Shown piece by piece: positions 50,150 through 59,151 of a DNA stretch of 64,000 bases (the first letter of the stretch is position 1; each line of letters begins with the position of its first letter). This DNA comes from a bacterium. Its GTDB lineage: Bacteria; Actinomycetota; Acidimicrobiia; Spongiisociales; Spongiisociaceae. The stretch covers positions 23,117 through 87,116 of the forward strand of contig JAPPFW010000042.1 of the NCBI GenBank assembly GCA_028821575.1, read 5' to 3'. The position numbers and the translations under genes are program-made. The notes beneath the pieces were generated by a model. That model had not been told where the DNA came from. It ran no database searches and was given only the letters and a program-made list of their open reading frames with translations.

Positions 50150-50956
50150 GTGATAAGGCTCCGCGACGTCAGCTACACCTACCCGAAGGGCGTGGAGGCG
50201 ATCCGAGAGCTGAACCTGGATGTGTCCCCGGGCGAGGCCTTGTTCGTCCTCGGCCACAACGGGGCCGGCAAGTCGACCATGCTCAGGCTGTTCAACGGGT
50301 TGCTGAAGCCGACCACCGGGAAGGTCACCGTTGCCGGCACCGACACGAGAAAGGCCAGGCCGGCGCATCTGTCGCGCAGCGTCGGGCTCGTGTTCCAGAA
50401 CCCGGACGCGCAGCTGTTCAAGGATCGGGTCTCCGACGAGGTGTCTTTCGGTGCCAAGCACGGGGCCGGAACCGTCGATGCGACCGAACGCTTCGAACGG
50501 GCGATGGAACTGCTCGGCTTGGAGTCGGTCGGCGATACCAATCCCTACGAACTCTCCCTGTCGTGGCGCAAGCGGGTCGCCATCGCGTCGGTGGTCGCCA
50601 TGGGCAGTCCGATCCTGGTGCTCGACGAGCCCACGGGCGGGCAGGACGCCGAAGGGACCCGGGTTCTCACCGACCTCATCATCGATACACGCCGTCGCGG
50701 TCACGGGTGCGTGGTGGTAACCCACGACGTGGACCTGGCATTCGACTGTGCCGATCGAGTGGTAGTGCTGCGCGAGGGCGACGTCCATCTCCACGGCGAT
50801 CCGATGTCGGTCCTCGGCGATCCGCGGCTGGGGGAGGCAGGTGTCGAATCCTCCACGATGCATCAGGTCTCCCGGGGCCTTGGGCTGGATCAGCCGATCC
50901 GCACCGTGGACGAACTGGAAGAACATCTCCGATCCACAGGAGGTACAACCCCATGA
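50150..50956 (+). CDS. ecfA2: ECF transporter ATPase A2
   Basis: 268 residues, GTG start. Walker A LGHNGAGKSTML, Q-loop GLVFQNPDAQLFKDRV, Walker B ILVLDEPTGGQD with intact Glu, switch His VTHDVD. The signature motif is aberrant: LSLSWRKRVAIA where LSGGQxxRVAIA is expected, so the ATP site it completes on the partner is probably inactive. With the altered Walker B of EcfA1, one hydrolytic site of the pair seems degenerate. Stop overlaps the next ATG (ATGA). Confidence 0.9.
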   Translation: MIRLRDVSYTYPKGVEAIRELNLDVSPGEALFVLGHNGAGKSTMLRLFNGLLKPTTGKVTVAGTDTRKARPAHLSRSVGLVFQNPDAQLFKDRVSDEVSFGAKHGAGTVDATERFERAMELLGLESVGDTNPYELSLSWRKRVAIASVVAMGSPILVLDEPTGGQDAEGTRVLTDLIIDTRRRGHGCVVVTHDVDLAFDCADRVVVLREGDVHLHGDPMSVLGDPRLGEAGVESSTMHQVSRGLGLDQPIRTVDELEEHLRSTGGTTP

Positions 50957-51744
50957 GCTTCGATCCGCTGAGCACCGGCAGGCCCCAGCACCACATCCGA
51001 TGCCTTCCGGGCGACGTGGCCGACAAGGTGCTCCTGCCCGGCGACCCCAGGAGGGCCGAGCGCATCGCACAGCTTCTCGACGACGCCCGCCACATAGCCA
51101 CCAACCGCGAGTACGCCACCTATACGGGCACCTACCAGGGGGTGCCGGTCTCGGTCACATCGACCGGCATCGGCTGCCCGTCGACGGCCATCGCCATCGA
51201 GGAACTCATCAGCGTGGGCGCCAGGACGCTGATACGAACCGGAACCAGCGGCTCGATGACCCCCGACGTGAGTCCGGGGGAGGTGATCGTCGGTACGGGG
51301 GCGATACGAGAGGAAGGAACCGGAATCTCGTACCTCCCCGTGGAGTTCCCGGCCGTACCCGATCTCGACACGACGATCTGCCTGCGAGCGGCCGCCGAAG
51401 CGCTGGGCTTGCCGGTGCGGGCCGGAGTGCTCCACTCGAAGGACTCGTTCTACTCCCACCGAGACCCGGGCCGGGTAGGGGTAGCGCAGGAACTGAGAGG
51501 TAAGCGGGCAGCCTGGAGAGCGGGCGGAGCACTCGCCTCGGAAATGGAGACCTCCACCCTGTTTATCCTCGGGTCCATGCTGCGCGTGAGGACGGGTTCC
51601 ATCTGCATGGTGGCCAGCTCGCACGACGCCTCCACCCGCCTGACGCCTGAGGAGTCGGCCGCCCTGATCGACAAGGTGATAACAGCCGCGCTCGACGCCC
51701 TGGTGCTCGCCGAATCCGCCGACCGGGGCGACAGCTCCGCATGA
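50953..51744 (+). CDS. Uridine phosphorylase-like nucleoside phosphorylase
   Basis: 263 residues of the PNP/UDP phosphorylase family. VLLPGDPRRAERIAQLL is the N-terminal phosphate-site region, TSTGIGCPSTAIAIEELI and LIRTGTSGSM (Arg-Thr-Gly-Thr) complete it, and SEMETSTLFILGSMLRVRTG is the ribose-binding ExE region. It cleaves a nucleoside with phosphate to base and ribose-1-phosphate; the pattern fits uridine phosphorylase best. Translationally coupled to ecfA2 upstream and to the amidohydrolase downstream (ATGA at both ends). Confidence 0.87.
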   Translation: MSFDPLSTGRPQHHIRCLPGDVADKVLLPGDPRRAERIAQLLDDARHIATNREYATYTGTYQGVPVSVTSTGIGCPSTAIAIEELISVGARTLIRTGTSGSMTPDVSPGEVIVGTGAIREEGTGISYLPVEFPAVPDLDTTICLRAAAEALGLPVRAGVLHSKDSFYSHRDPGRVGVAQELRGKRAAWRAGGALASEMETSTLFILGSMLRVRTGSICMVASSHDASTRLTPEESAALIDKVITAALDALVLAESADRGDSSA

Positions 51745-52745
51745 GCGTTCGGATCGACGTCCACACCCACTTCTACCCGGCGTCGTACCTGACCGCTCTG
51801 GAGCAACGGCGGGACATCCCGCGCGTCTACCTGGACGGGGCGGTCAGGCGGTTCGTGATCTTCCCCGAGGAGGACGCCGACCCGCGGATAGGTCGACCCA
51901 TCGAAGATGGCTGGTGCACCGTCGCAGGCAAGGTCGGCTTCATGGATGAGAAGGCCATCTCACGCTCGGTCATCTCCCTCGGCAACCCCTGGATGGAGCC
52001 GTTCGAAGGTCAGCAGGGAATCGAGTTGACCAGGGTGGTGAACGAGGAACTCGGTGCTCTGGAGCAGATGACCGGGGGACGCCTGGTAGGTCTCGGAGCC
52101 CTCCCCGCGACCGGTGTCGAGGACGTGCTGGCGGAGATCGCGGCGATCGACCGCCACCCGAGCCTGCGCGGGATCGTGACGGGTCCGAGGATCGCCCACC
52201 TCCGGCTGGACGATCCTGACCTGGAAGCGGTCTGGACCGAACTCGAGGCCCGGCAGCTCCCCGTGCTGCTGCACCCCCAGGACGGCATCGCCCTCGACCT
52301 CCTGGAGGGGTACGGACACGTGCTACCTGTCGGGGTGGGTTTCCCCATGGAGACCACGGCGGTCGTGAGCCGTCTCGTGTTCGGCGGCGTTCTCCACAAC
52401 CACCCCGATCTAAAGATGATCGTCTCGCACGGCGGGGGGACGCTTTCAGCCCTGGTAGGGCGCCTCGACGCCGCCTGGCGATCGGATGAGATCGGCCGTT
52501 CCCGGCTTCCGGAACCCCCATCGAGGTCGGTCGCCAGGCTGTACGTAGACGCCATAACCTACGCACCCGGTCCCCTGCATGCATCGATCGCCATGGTCGG
52601 CAGCGAGCGGGTCATGTACGGCACCGACCACCCCTTCTCCATCGAGGACGCCGAAGCCACCGCCGACGCCATGGGTACGATCGACGAGATCACCCGCGAG
52701 TCGACTTTCGCCGGCAATGCCTCCGTCCTCTTCCGCTTGGACTGA
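51741..52745 (+). CDS. Amidohydrolase, ACMSD/isoorotate-decarboxylase-like family
   Basis: 334 residues, start overlapping the phosphorylase stop. RIDVHTHFYP supplies the HxH metal pair; LPVLLHPQD and MIVSHGGGTLSAL hold further His ligands, and MYGTDHPFSIEDA the conserved Asp. This is the amidohydrolase-2 group that includes ACMS decarboxylase, 5-carboxyvanillate decarboxylase and isoorotate decarboxylase. Coupled to a uridine-phosphorylase-like gene, a role in pyrimidine-base breakdown or modified-base salvage is attractive but unproven. Last gene of the ECF operon. Confidence 0.85.
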   Translation: MSVRIDVHTHFYPASYLTALEQRRDIPRVYLDGAVRRFVIFPEEDADPRIGRPIEDGWCTVAGKVGFMDEKAISRSVISLGNPWMEPFEGQQGIELTRVVNEELGALEQMTGGRLVGLGALPATGVEDVLAEIAAIDRHPSLRGIVTGPRIAHLRLDDPDLEAVWTELEARQLPVLLHPQDGIALDLLEGYGHVLPVGVGFPMETTAVVSRLVFGGVLHNHPDLKMIVSHGGGTLSALVGRLDAAWRSDEIGRSRLPEPPSRSVARLYVDAITYAPGPLHASIAMVGSERVMYGTDHPFSIEDAEATADAMGTIDEITRESTFAGNASVLFRLD

Positions 52746-52848
52746 CGATCGAGAAGCTTCGCCGGAACGATTCGGCTGATCGAGCGGCAGCCGGATAGCG
52801 ATTCGATGGTGTTAGTCAAGTCTGGTCTAGTCAGATAGACTGATCCGC

Positions 52849-53082
52849 ATGATCGTCAACGTTTACGAGGCCAAGACCCATCTCTCCAAGCTCCTCGATC
52901 GGGTATTGAACGGCGAGGAGATCGTGATAGGCCGGGCCGGCAAGCCTGTCGCGCGACTCGTTCCCTTCGCCGCGAAGCGGACTCCAAGGGTGCCGGGCAG
53001 GCTGGCCGGCAAGATCGTCATGGCCGAGGACTTCGACGCCACACCCGACTGGCTCCTCGACGCCTTCGAGGGTCGGGAGTGA
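52849..53082 (+). CDS. Phd/YefM-type antitoxin of a VapC-like toxin
   Basis: 77 residues. MIVNVYEAKTHLSKLLDRVLNGEEIVIGRAGKPVARLVPF is the Phd DNA-binding half; the tail LAGKIVMAEDFDATPDWLLDAFEG is the toxin-inhibiting segment normally seen with PIN-domain partners. The stop overlaps the toxin's GTG. The promoter region (52810-52845) has repeated TCTGGTCTAGTCAGATAGAC-like half-sites, a likely autoregulatory operator. Confidence 0.92.
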   Translation: MIVNVYEAKTHLSKLLDRVLNGEEIVIGRAGKPVARLVPFAAKRTPRVPGRLAGKIVMAEDFDATPDWLLDAFEGRE

Positions 53083-53450
53083 ATCTACTGCTGGACACCC
53101 ATACAGCGTTGTGGTGGCTCAACAAGGATCGACTGGTCGCAGGAGCCGCGGAGGCAATCGCGGATCCCGACAACCTCGTATACGTCAGCGTGGCCAGCAT
53201 CTGGGAGATCAGCATCAAGCAGACCATCGGCAAGCTCACCATCACAGACGAGTTCTACACCATCGTCTACGAGGATTTCGAGCCTCTTCACATCACGATC
53301 TCAGATGCCCGGACAGCCGGTTCTCTGCCGCGGCATCACCGCGATCCCTTCGACAGGATGCTCGTAGCTCAGGCCCTCGCGCGCGACCTGACGCTGGTCA
53401 GCCGGGATCGGGCGTTGAGCCGGTATGGCGTCAAGCTGATGAGAGCCTGA
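53079..53450 (+). CDS. vapC: PIN-domain toxin, VapC family
   Basis: 123 residues, GTG start within the antitoxin stop. Acidic active site complete: D6 (LLLDTHTALWWL), E43 (SIWEISIK), D92 (HHRDPFDRMLVAQAL) and D110 (LVSRDRAL). VapC toxins are ribonucleases that cut tRNA or rRNA when freed from the antitoxin. Typical length. Confidence 0.93.
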   Translation: MNLLLDTHTALWWLNKDRLVAGAAEAIADPDNLVYVSVASIWEISIKQTIGKLTITDEFYTIVYEDFEPLHITISDARTAGSLPRHHRDPFDRMLVAQALARDLTLVSRDRALSRYGVKLMRA

Positions 53451-53493
53451 GCCGAAGCCAACCGTTCTACATTGTCAGGCTTCCTATTGGCGG

Positions 53494-54465
53494 TCAGGCG
53501 CGGCGGCCCGTGTAGGGGATGTCGTCGAGGATCCGGAACAGGACCTTGCGGTCGGCGTCTCCAATGGCGCTGAAGGGTGGCCGGACGGACCCGCCCTTCA
53601 GACCCACGTAGTCGAGGGAGGCCTTGACGACCGACGCCCCGAAGTAGTACGGGTACTCCTCGCCGGTCGTGAACTCCTCCCCCATGAAGAAGTGCATGTA
53701 GGGGGCCAGCCTGGCGTGCATCCGGTCGGCCTCGCCGTAGGCGCCCTTCTCCAGCAGGTCCCAGTACTCGAGTTCGAACTCGGGCCACCAGCTGGCCGGC
53801 CCGGAGATGAAGCTGGCGCTGCCGTGGATGTGGCCCACCGAGGAGGTGAAGCCAAGCGAGTTGTCGATGAAGTTGAACCGGTCCTTGAACATCGGGATGG
53901 TGCTGATCATCGCTACGTAGATGCCCGGACCCCCGTACTTGAGGGACAGGACGTTCGGGATGTCGGTCACCCTCTGCAGCAACGTGGCGGTGAGGCTGGT
54001 GGCGAGGTTCCCGCGCCACGGCTGGTCGTACAGCATGATGGCCATATCCGGGACCGCCTCCGCCACCATGGCGATGAAGGTGTAGAAGCTGTCCTCGTCG
54101 AGGCGGTAGTAGAACGGCGGGGTGAGCATCACGTGGCCGGCCCCGGCGTCTCGAGCGTTGCGGGTCATCTTGATGGCTTCGAACACGCTGCAGGATCCCA
54201 CTCCGGCCACGATCGGGAGCTTCCCGTCGGCGCCCCTGACGGACGCCTCCACCACCTGGGCGTGCTCCTCTTCGTTCAAGTGGACGAGCTCACCCGTTCC
54301 CGACGGGGAGATGACGAAGCCACGTCCGGTGACGAGGCCGCCGTCGACCATCCAGCGGATGTTGTCCTCCAGAGCGCCGAGGTCGGGACTGAAGTCGTCA
54401 TTCCAGGGAATCATTGCCAGCGAGGCAGGCCCGCATATCTCTGCTTTCCGTGTATCCCAATCCAT
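53494..54465 (-). CDS. Dihydrodipicolinate synthase/N-acetylneuraminate lyase family protein
   Basis: 323-residue TIM barrel. Schiff-base Lys in NVLSLKYGGP (K176), catalytic Tyr in IMLYDQPW (Y146), and a carboxylate-binding loop SPSGTGEL where true DapA has GTTGE. The family splits or forms 2-oxo acids via pyruvate. It is not likely to be biosynthetic DapA: the loop differs and lysine genes are absent. Probably a catabolic aldolase or dehydratase on a sugar acid or hydroxyproline-like substrate. Lone gene on the minus strand. Confidence 0.85.
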   Translation of the reverse strand: MDWDTRKAEICGPASLAMIPWNDDFSPDLGALEDNIRWMVDGGLVTGRGFVISPSGTGELVHLNEEEHAQVVEASVRGADGKLPIVAGVGSCSVFEAIKMTRNARDAGAGHVMLTPPFYYRLDEDSFYTFIAMVAEAVPDMAIMLYDQPWRGNLATSLTATLLQRVTDIPNVLSLKYGGPGIYVAMISTIPMFKDRFNFIDNSLGFTSSVGHIHGSASFISGPASWWPEFELEYWDLLEKGAYGEADRMHARLAPYMHFFMGEEFTTGEEYPYYFGASVVKASLDYVGLKGGSVRPPFSAIGDADRKVLFRILDDIPYTGRRA

Positions 54466-54657
54466 TTCTGCCCTCCAGCTACGAATCAGCCGCCGAACCT
54501 ACGCCGGTCTCTGCATGAACACCAAAACTATCGTCGCTCAACGCCCCGCTGTCAACGACGCGCGAACCAGCCGTTTCGACATCGCCTATCACTCCCCTCG
54601 GGCTGAGCGGTTCCGATCGTTAGAGTCGAAGCCGCGCCGCGAAGGAGGTTCGTAGCT

Positions 54658-55389
54658 GTGACATCCGGCTTCGGGCGGATCGGCTTGATCGTCCCGTGTG
54701 ATCTGACACTCGATGCCGAGTACCCTCGCTACCTACCCGTCGAGGCCACGGTGCACCTCACCCGCACCGGGTTCCACCCTGGCGATCTTGACCTCGACTT
54801 CATTCTGGGAGTTTCCTCACCGTCCGAGATCGCCTACGCGACCCGCAGTCTCACCAAGATCGCTCCAGGCGTCATCAGCTTCGCATGCACGTCGGGGAGC
54901 TTCGTCCTCGGTCTCGAGGGCGAGATGCGCATCCGGAGGCTGATGGAGGATGCGGGAGCCGAGCTCGCTCAGACCACCAGCGGCGCTCTCCTCGACGCTC
55001 TGGCGGTGCTCGGGGTCGAGCGGATCGGACTCGGCACGCCCTACACGGAGCCGGTCGGCGCCAGACTGGGGTCGTTCCTGACCGAGGCCGGGTATCACGT
55101 CACGGGTGTGGTCAACATGGAACTCCACGACGTGATCGGCCCGGTGGCCGACGACGCCGTGATCGACCTGGCGCGCCGCGCGGCCGGCGGCCGCCCGGAC
55201 GCCGTCTTCCTCGCTTGCACGGGCGTCCCGACCCTTGACCTGATCACCCCTCTCGAGGCTGACCTGGAGATGCCGGTGCTTACTGCCAACCAGGTCACGA
55301 TGTGGGCGGCTCTGGGATCGATCGGTATGCGCTCGCCCCTGGTCTCGCAACGCCTACTCCGCGCCGGGTGGAGGAGCCACCGGGGCTGA
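54658..55389 (+). CDS. Maleate cis-trans isomerase / Asp-Glu racemase superfamily protein
   Basis: 243 residues, GTG start. Two catalytic cysteines in mirrored positions, C77 (ISFACTSGSF) and C187 (VFLACTGVPT), mark the maleate-isomerase/arylmalonate-decarboxylase/Asp racemase fold. RIGLIVPCDLTLDAEYPRYL at the start is typical of maleate isomerases. It would act on maleate or a substituted malonate or maleamate. Convergent with the M24 gene at 55425-56567, with 35 bp between their stops. Confidence 0.87.
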   Translation: MTSGFGRIGLIVPCDLTLDAEYPRYLPVEATVHLTRTGFHPGDLDLDFILGVSSPSEIAYATRSLTKIAPGVISFACTSGSFVLGLEGEMRIRRLMEDAGAELAQTTSGALLDALAVLGVERIGLGTPYTEPVGARLGSFLTEAGYHVTGVVNMELHDVIGPVADDAVIDLARRAAGGRPDAVFLACTGVPTLDLITPLEADLEMPVLTANQVTMWAALGSIGMRSPLVSQRLLRAGWRSHRG

Positions 55390-55424
55390 GCCGGTCGTTG
55401 CAGCGATCGCCACCACGGTCGAGG

Positions 55425-56567
55425 TTATCGGACCCTTCCAAGACCTACAGGAGCGGTCGACAGCACCTCGGGAGCACCATCGGTGATTGCGAGCACCTGC
55501 TCTGCACAGTAGAGCCCGGTGTCGTCCACGACTGCCGGTTCGATCGTGACCACCATGCCCGGCTGCAATACCGTCTCGTCGAACTCGGCGATGCTGGGGG
55601 GTTCGGTCGCGTCGAGGCCGATGCCGTGGCCGAGCCGTCCGAACCCGAGCGAGTCAAGCCCGAGAGAGTCCGACCTGTCCCGCACCGCGGCCGCGACCTC
55701 CCCGACCGCGGTACCGGCGCGGGCCAGCGCGATCCCGGCGTTCGTGGCCTCGACCACGGCCTCCTGGAGTTCTATCTGCCGGGAGTCCGGGCCTCCGACC
55801 ACCGCAGCGCGGCAGAAGTCGGACCAGTACCCGTCTACCCGCACACCAACGTCGGACCAGACGAGGTCGCCTTCCCGGATGACACGGTCGCGCGGAGCGC
55901 TGACGAACCGGTCGTACGACCCGGACCCCGACGTTATGGCGATCCAACCCAGGGTGTCAGCCCCCGCACCGATGGCAGCCGCGGCGATACGTCGCGCCAA
56001 CTCACGCTCGGTGACTCCGGCGAGGGTCCCCGCCAGTGCCTGTGCAAACGCTGCGCTCGTGGCGCGGGCCGCGGCCCGTAGGCAGGCTATCTCGTAGGAC
56101 GATTTGACGGTCCGCAGCGACCAGAGCAAGTCCTGGCCGTCGACCACCTGGAGGTTGTCGACGTGCCCGACGATGGTAAAGAAGTCGGCGGGAGTGACTC
56201 CCGTCCTCGCCTCCCTACCCAACTCCAAGCCGATCGGACCGGTCGGGAGCGCGCCGATCGCATCGATCACGTGTGGCACCACGCTCTCGGGCGGTACGTC
56301 GTAGCGATGGACCACAGCGTCGGGCCATGTCTCCTCGGCTTCATCGGCGACGAAAGCGGGGAGGCAAAGGTGGAGGGGCCCGTCCGCCGGGATCACCGCG
56401 ATCATCGACCTGGTGGCCGAGGACCACAACGGGTCGAACCGGAGGCCCGTGAAGTAGACGAAGTTGGCCTGTGTCGAGACGACCAGGCCGACCAGGCGGG
56501 CATCGGCCATCGCCGATCGGGCTCGCATGACGCGGTTGCGGAACTCGTCGGGAGGTGGTTGCGGCAT
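55425..56567 (-). CDS. M24 family metallopeptidase (Xaa-Pro aminopeptidase-like)
   Basis: 380 residues. Creatinase-like N-domain, then a pita-bread domain with all metal ligands: D239 and D250 (SDVGVRVDGYWSDFCR), His in GRLGHGIGLD, Glu in VVTIEPAVV and Glu in YCAEQVLAIT. This predicts an active dinuclear peptidase, unlike the two M24 copies at 57812-60390. No signal peptide. Possible substrates are proline-containing dipeptides. Confidence 0.9.
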   Translation of the reverse strand: MPQPPPDEFRNRVMRARSAMADARLVGLVVSTQANFVYFTGLRFDPLWSSATRSMIAVIPADGPLHLCLPAFVADEAEETWPDAVVHRYDVPPESVVPHVIDAIGALPTGPIGLELGREARTGVTPADFFTIVGHVDNLQVVDGQDLLWSLRTVKSSYEIACLRAAARATSAAFAQALAGTLAGVTERELARRIAAAAIGAGADTLGWIAITSGSGSYDRFVSAPRDRVIREGDLVWSDVGVRVDGYWSDFCRAAVVGGPDSRQIELQEAVVEATNAGIALARAGTAVGEVAAAVRDRSDSLGLDSLGFGRLGHGIGLDATEPPSIAEFDETVLQPGMVVTIEPAVVDDTGLYCAEQVLAITDGAPEVLSTAPVGLGRVR

Positions 56568-56899
56568 CAGGCGACAGATGGGGGCACGGCGGCGATTTCC
56601 CGCTGCCTGCAGGCCACTGAGTGCATCCGGGTGGTGGAATTGCGCAGGCTCCCATCGACAACCGCCATGGCGGCGTCTTCACCGAGGGCTCTCTCCTGCG
56701 TCATGGGTTCCTCTAAGTCCCGCGTCAGTTCATCAGAAAAGGGGACGCGCCGGATTATCGCGTGGAACGTGTCGAACGTCGACCGCCCGGGGCCACCAAA
56801 CCCCCGGATCGTATACTTCTACAGGAGCCGGACGCCTTGCAGGGCCAGGGGCGGCAGGCGACGGTTCGGCGGCAGCAACCGGCAGGGGAGGAGCGGAAG
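56568..56899. other. 332-bp gap between divergent genes, no gene seen
   Basis: Holds the divergent promoters of the M24 gene (minus) and the deacetylase (plus). A GATCGTATACTTC stretch at 56809-56821 could be a -10 element for the plus-strand gene. Frames here lack recognisable motifs. Confidence 0.35.
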
Positions 56900-57727
56900 A
56901 TGGACCCGACATGGCCAGGCGGCAGGACTGTCGCGGCGTTCTTCTCGTTCGACCTCGACGGCGAGGCGTGGCTGCTCGCGGTCGACCGACGGAACGCCGA
57001 ACTCCCGATCACGATGTCGCAGGCTGCATACGGACCCAAGGTCGGCGTCTATCGCATCCTCGACGTGCTGGCGGAACTCGAAGTCAGGTCCACCTTCTTC
57101 GTGCCCACATGGGTGGCAGAGCGTTATCCGGGGGCGGTTGAAGCGATCCTCGCCGGGGGTCACGAACTCGGCTTGCACGGCCACATGCACGAGCGCCCGG
57201 ATCTCCTGTCAGAACAGGAGGAGGTCGAGGTAGTGGAGCGGAGTATCCGGATCCTGACCGAGATGTCGGGCCGGCCACCCATCGGCCACCGCGCGCCGGT
57301 CGCGGAGATCAGCCCAGCAACGAACCGCATACTCGCCGAGCGGGGCGTCCAGTACACGTCGACCTACATGGACTCGGTCGTCCCTTATTTCCATAACCTG
57401 GATGGCCTCTCGCTTCTCGAGCTGCCTATGCACTGGGTGGCCGACGACTGGGGATTCGCGATGGTCTCACCCAATGCCTACCCCGCGCCGCACGTCAATC
57501 CGGTCATGACCAATGACCACGTCGTGTCACTGTGGTCGGCCGAACTCGAAGGGATCCGGGAGGTGGGCGGGCTGTTCACCCTCGTAAACCATCCACAGGT
57601 CACGGGCCGTCCGTACCGGATCGACACGCTACGGCGCATCATCATGCACGCCCGGGACATAGACGCATGGATAGCAAACGGGGAGGAGATCAACGCCCAC
57701 TGGAGATCTCTGCCAACTCCGGGGTGA
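56900..57727 (+). CDS. Polysaccharide deacetylase family protein (NodB homology)
   Basis: 275 residues from ATG 56900, with GGGAGGAG just upstream; a longer open frame before it is not protein-like. NodB motifs: FFSFDLDGEAW (catalytic Asp), GHELGLHGHMHER (His metal ligands), IGHRAPVAEIS (motif 3) and LFTLVNHPQVTGR near the end. This cytosolic type resembles allantoinase (PuuE)-like and other amide-hydrolysing deacetylases rather than secreted chitin deacetylases. It precedes two creatinase-like genes, so it may work on small amides or ureides (inference). Confidence 0.87.
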   Translation: MDPTWPGGRTVAAFFSFDLDGEAWLLAVDRRNAELPITMSQAAYGPKVGVYRILDVLAELEVRSTFFVPTWVAERYPGAVEAILAGGHELGLHGHMHERPDLLSEQEEVEVVERSIRILTEMSGRPPIGHRAPVAEISPATNRILAERGVQYTSTYMDSVVPYFHNLDGLSLLELPMHWVADDWGFAMVSPNAYPAPHVNPVMTNDHVVSLWSAELEGIREVGGLFTLVNHPQVTGRPYRIDTLRRIIMHARDIDAWIANGEEINAHWRSLPTPG

Positions 57728-57811
57728 GCGAAAGAGTGATCGTTCGGGATCGTAGGTTGCGATCAGGCCACCGTCCAGGGTCGCCCCGCCGCCTGCGGAG
57801 GAGGTTGGGGC

Positions 57812-59050
57812 GTGGGAGATAGCAGGCGCTACAAGGTCTTCGAGCCTCCCGCCCACGTGGACGCCATACGCGGCGACCTGCTTCGGCTCACCTTCCCGAT
57901 TGAGGAGTACCGGGGCCGTTACCGCAGGGTCCAGCGGATGATCGCCGAGGCGGGACTCGACTACCTGTTCAGCACCTATCTGCCACCCGTCTGCTGGATA
58001 ACGGGGTACGAGACGCTCGCCTCCGGGGCGCCGGTGGCGCTGGTCATCCCCGCCGAGGGTGAACCGACCCTGATGATCGACGACTTCGAGGCCTTCAACA
58101 CCCTCACCTCGTCGTGGGTCGAGGACGTGGTCACCTTCCCGTGGGCCGGCAACACCACCGTCGCGCTGATAGATCTGGCCAAGGACCGCGGCTGGGCCGG
58201 CAAGCGGCTCGGTTGGGACTACAACCGCATGGCGGTGGACGTCTTCCAGGGCGTCTCGGACGCGGTCGACGCCGAGTGGGTGCCCATGCGCAACGTGCTC
58301 GAGGAGGCCCGCTCGCAGAAGAGCCCGGCCGAGATTGAGCAGTTCCGCCGCGCCGGCCGCCTGACCGTGCTCGGCATCCAGGCAGCCCGAGAGGCTATCC
58401 GTCCGGGCGCCATCGACACGGACATCGCCAACGCCGCCTACGACGCCATCATCGGGGGCGGTAGCGAGCGGATGGGATGGCAGCCCGTCGTGACGGTGGG
58501 CAAACGCTCCGGGATTCCTCACACCACCTTCCGCCGCATACCGATCGAGCCGGGCGAGTCGATCCTCATGGAGTTCGGGGCCTGCGTTAACCGCTACACG
58601 GCGCCGATGATCCGGGCCGGTTTCCTTGGGCAGCCGAACAACCCGTTGTGGGTCGAGATGTGGGAGGGGTGCAAGGACGCGGTGGAGAACACAATCCGGC
58701 TCATGCGACCCGGCGCCGAGGTCACACCGCTGGCCGAGGAGGCCTCCGTGCTGTTGTTCTCCCTACCCGAAGGGGTGTACGTGGACGGGAACCGCGGCTA
58801 CTCGATGGGGCTCAGCTTCCCGGCCGGGTGGGGAGACTGCCCCGGCCTCCAGATCGCCACGAAGCAATACCTGCCGTCGCCGAGGCCCGCGAGTTACACC
58901 ACCCTCAAGCCCGGCCACACGTTCCATGTGCGCGCCATGGCCCGCCACGTCGGCTTCGCAGGCGCCGGGGTGAGCGAGACCGTGACCGTCACCGAGGACG
59001 GCGCCGAGGTACTCACCTCCAACACCAGGGAACTCGCCATCATCGAATGA
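57812..59050 (+). CDS. Creatinase-like M24 family protein, tandem copy 1
   Basis: 412 residues, GTG start. N-domain ~30-165, then the M24 pita-bread domain. The metallopeptidase ligands are mostly replaced: MEFGACVNRYTAPMIRAG stands where DxG...D is expected, GYSMGLSFPAGWGD replaces GHGxG, and FHVRAMAR replaces the Glu strand. Creatinase and ectoine hydrolase (DoeA)-type enzymes share such metal-free sites and PAGWGD-like loops, so amidohydrolysis of a small molecule is likelier than peptidase action. Bases 57811-58788 are identical to copy 2; the last ~260 bp differ mainly at third codon positions. Confidence 0.88.
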   Translation: MGDSRRYKVFEPPAHVDAIRGDLLRLTFPIEEYRGRYRRVQRMIAEAGLDYLFSTYLPPVCWITGYETLASGAPVALVIPAEGEPTLMIDDFEAFNTLTSSWVEDVVTFPWAGNTTVALIDLAKDRGWAGKRLGWDYNRMAVDVFQGVSDAVDAEWVPMRNVLEEARSQKSPAEIEQFRRAGRLTVLGIQAAREAIRPGAIDTDIANAAYDAIIGGGSERMGWQPVVTVGKRSGIPHTTFRRIPIEPGESILMEFGACVNRYTAPMIRAGFLGQPNNPLWVEMWEGCKDAVENTIRLMRPGAEVTPLAEEASVLLFSLPEGVYVDGNRGYSMGLSFPAGWGDCPGLQIATKQYLPSPRPASYTTLKPGHTFHVRAMARHVGFAGAGVSETVTVTEDGAEVLTSNTRELAIIE

Positions 59051-59151
59051 CCGGCGGCACCGCGCAACACCGACCAGATGCGCCGGGTGACCTCCGACGC
59101 CGGAATCGTGCGACTGTTACAGTCGGCCGCGTACCGAGATGGAGGTGGGCC

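Noticed and set aside
53494..54465. Biosynthetic dihydrodipicolinate synthase (DapA)
   Set aside because: The substrate loop is SPSGTGEL instead of the DapA GTTGE pattern, and no lysine-biosynthesis genes are adjacent.
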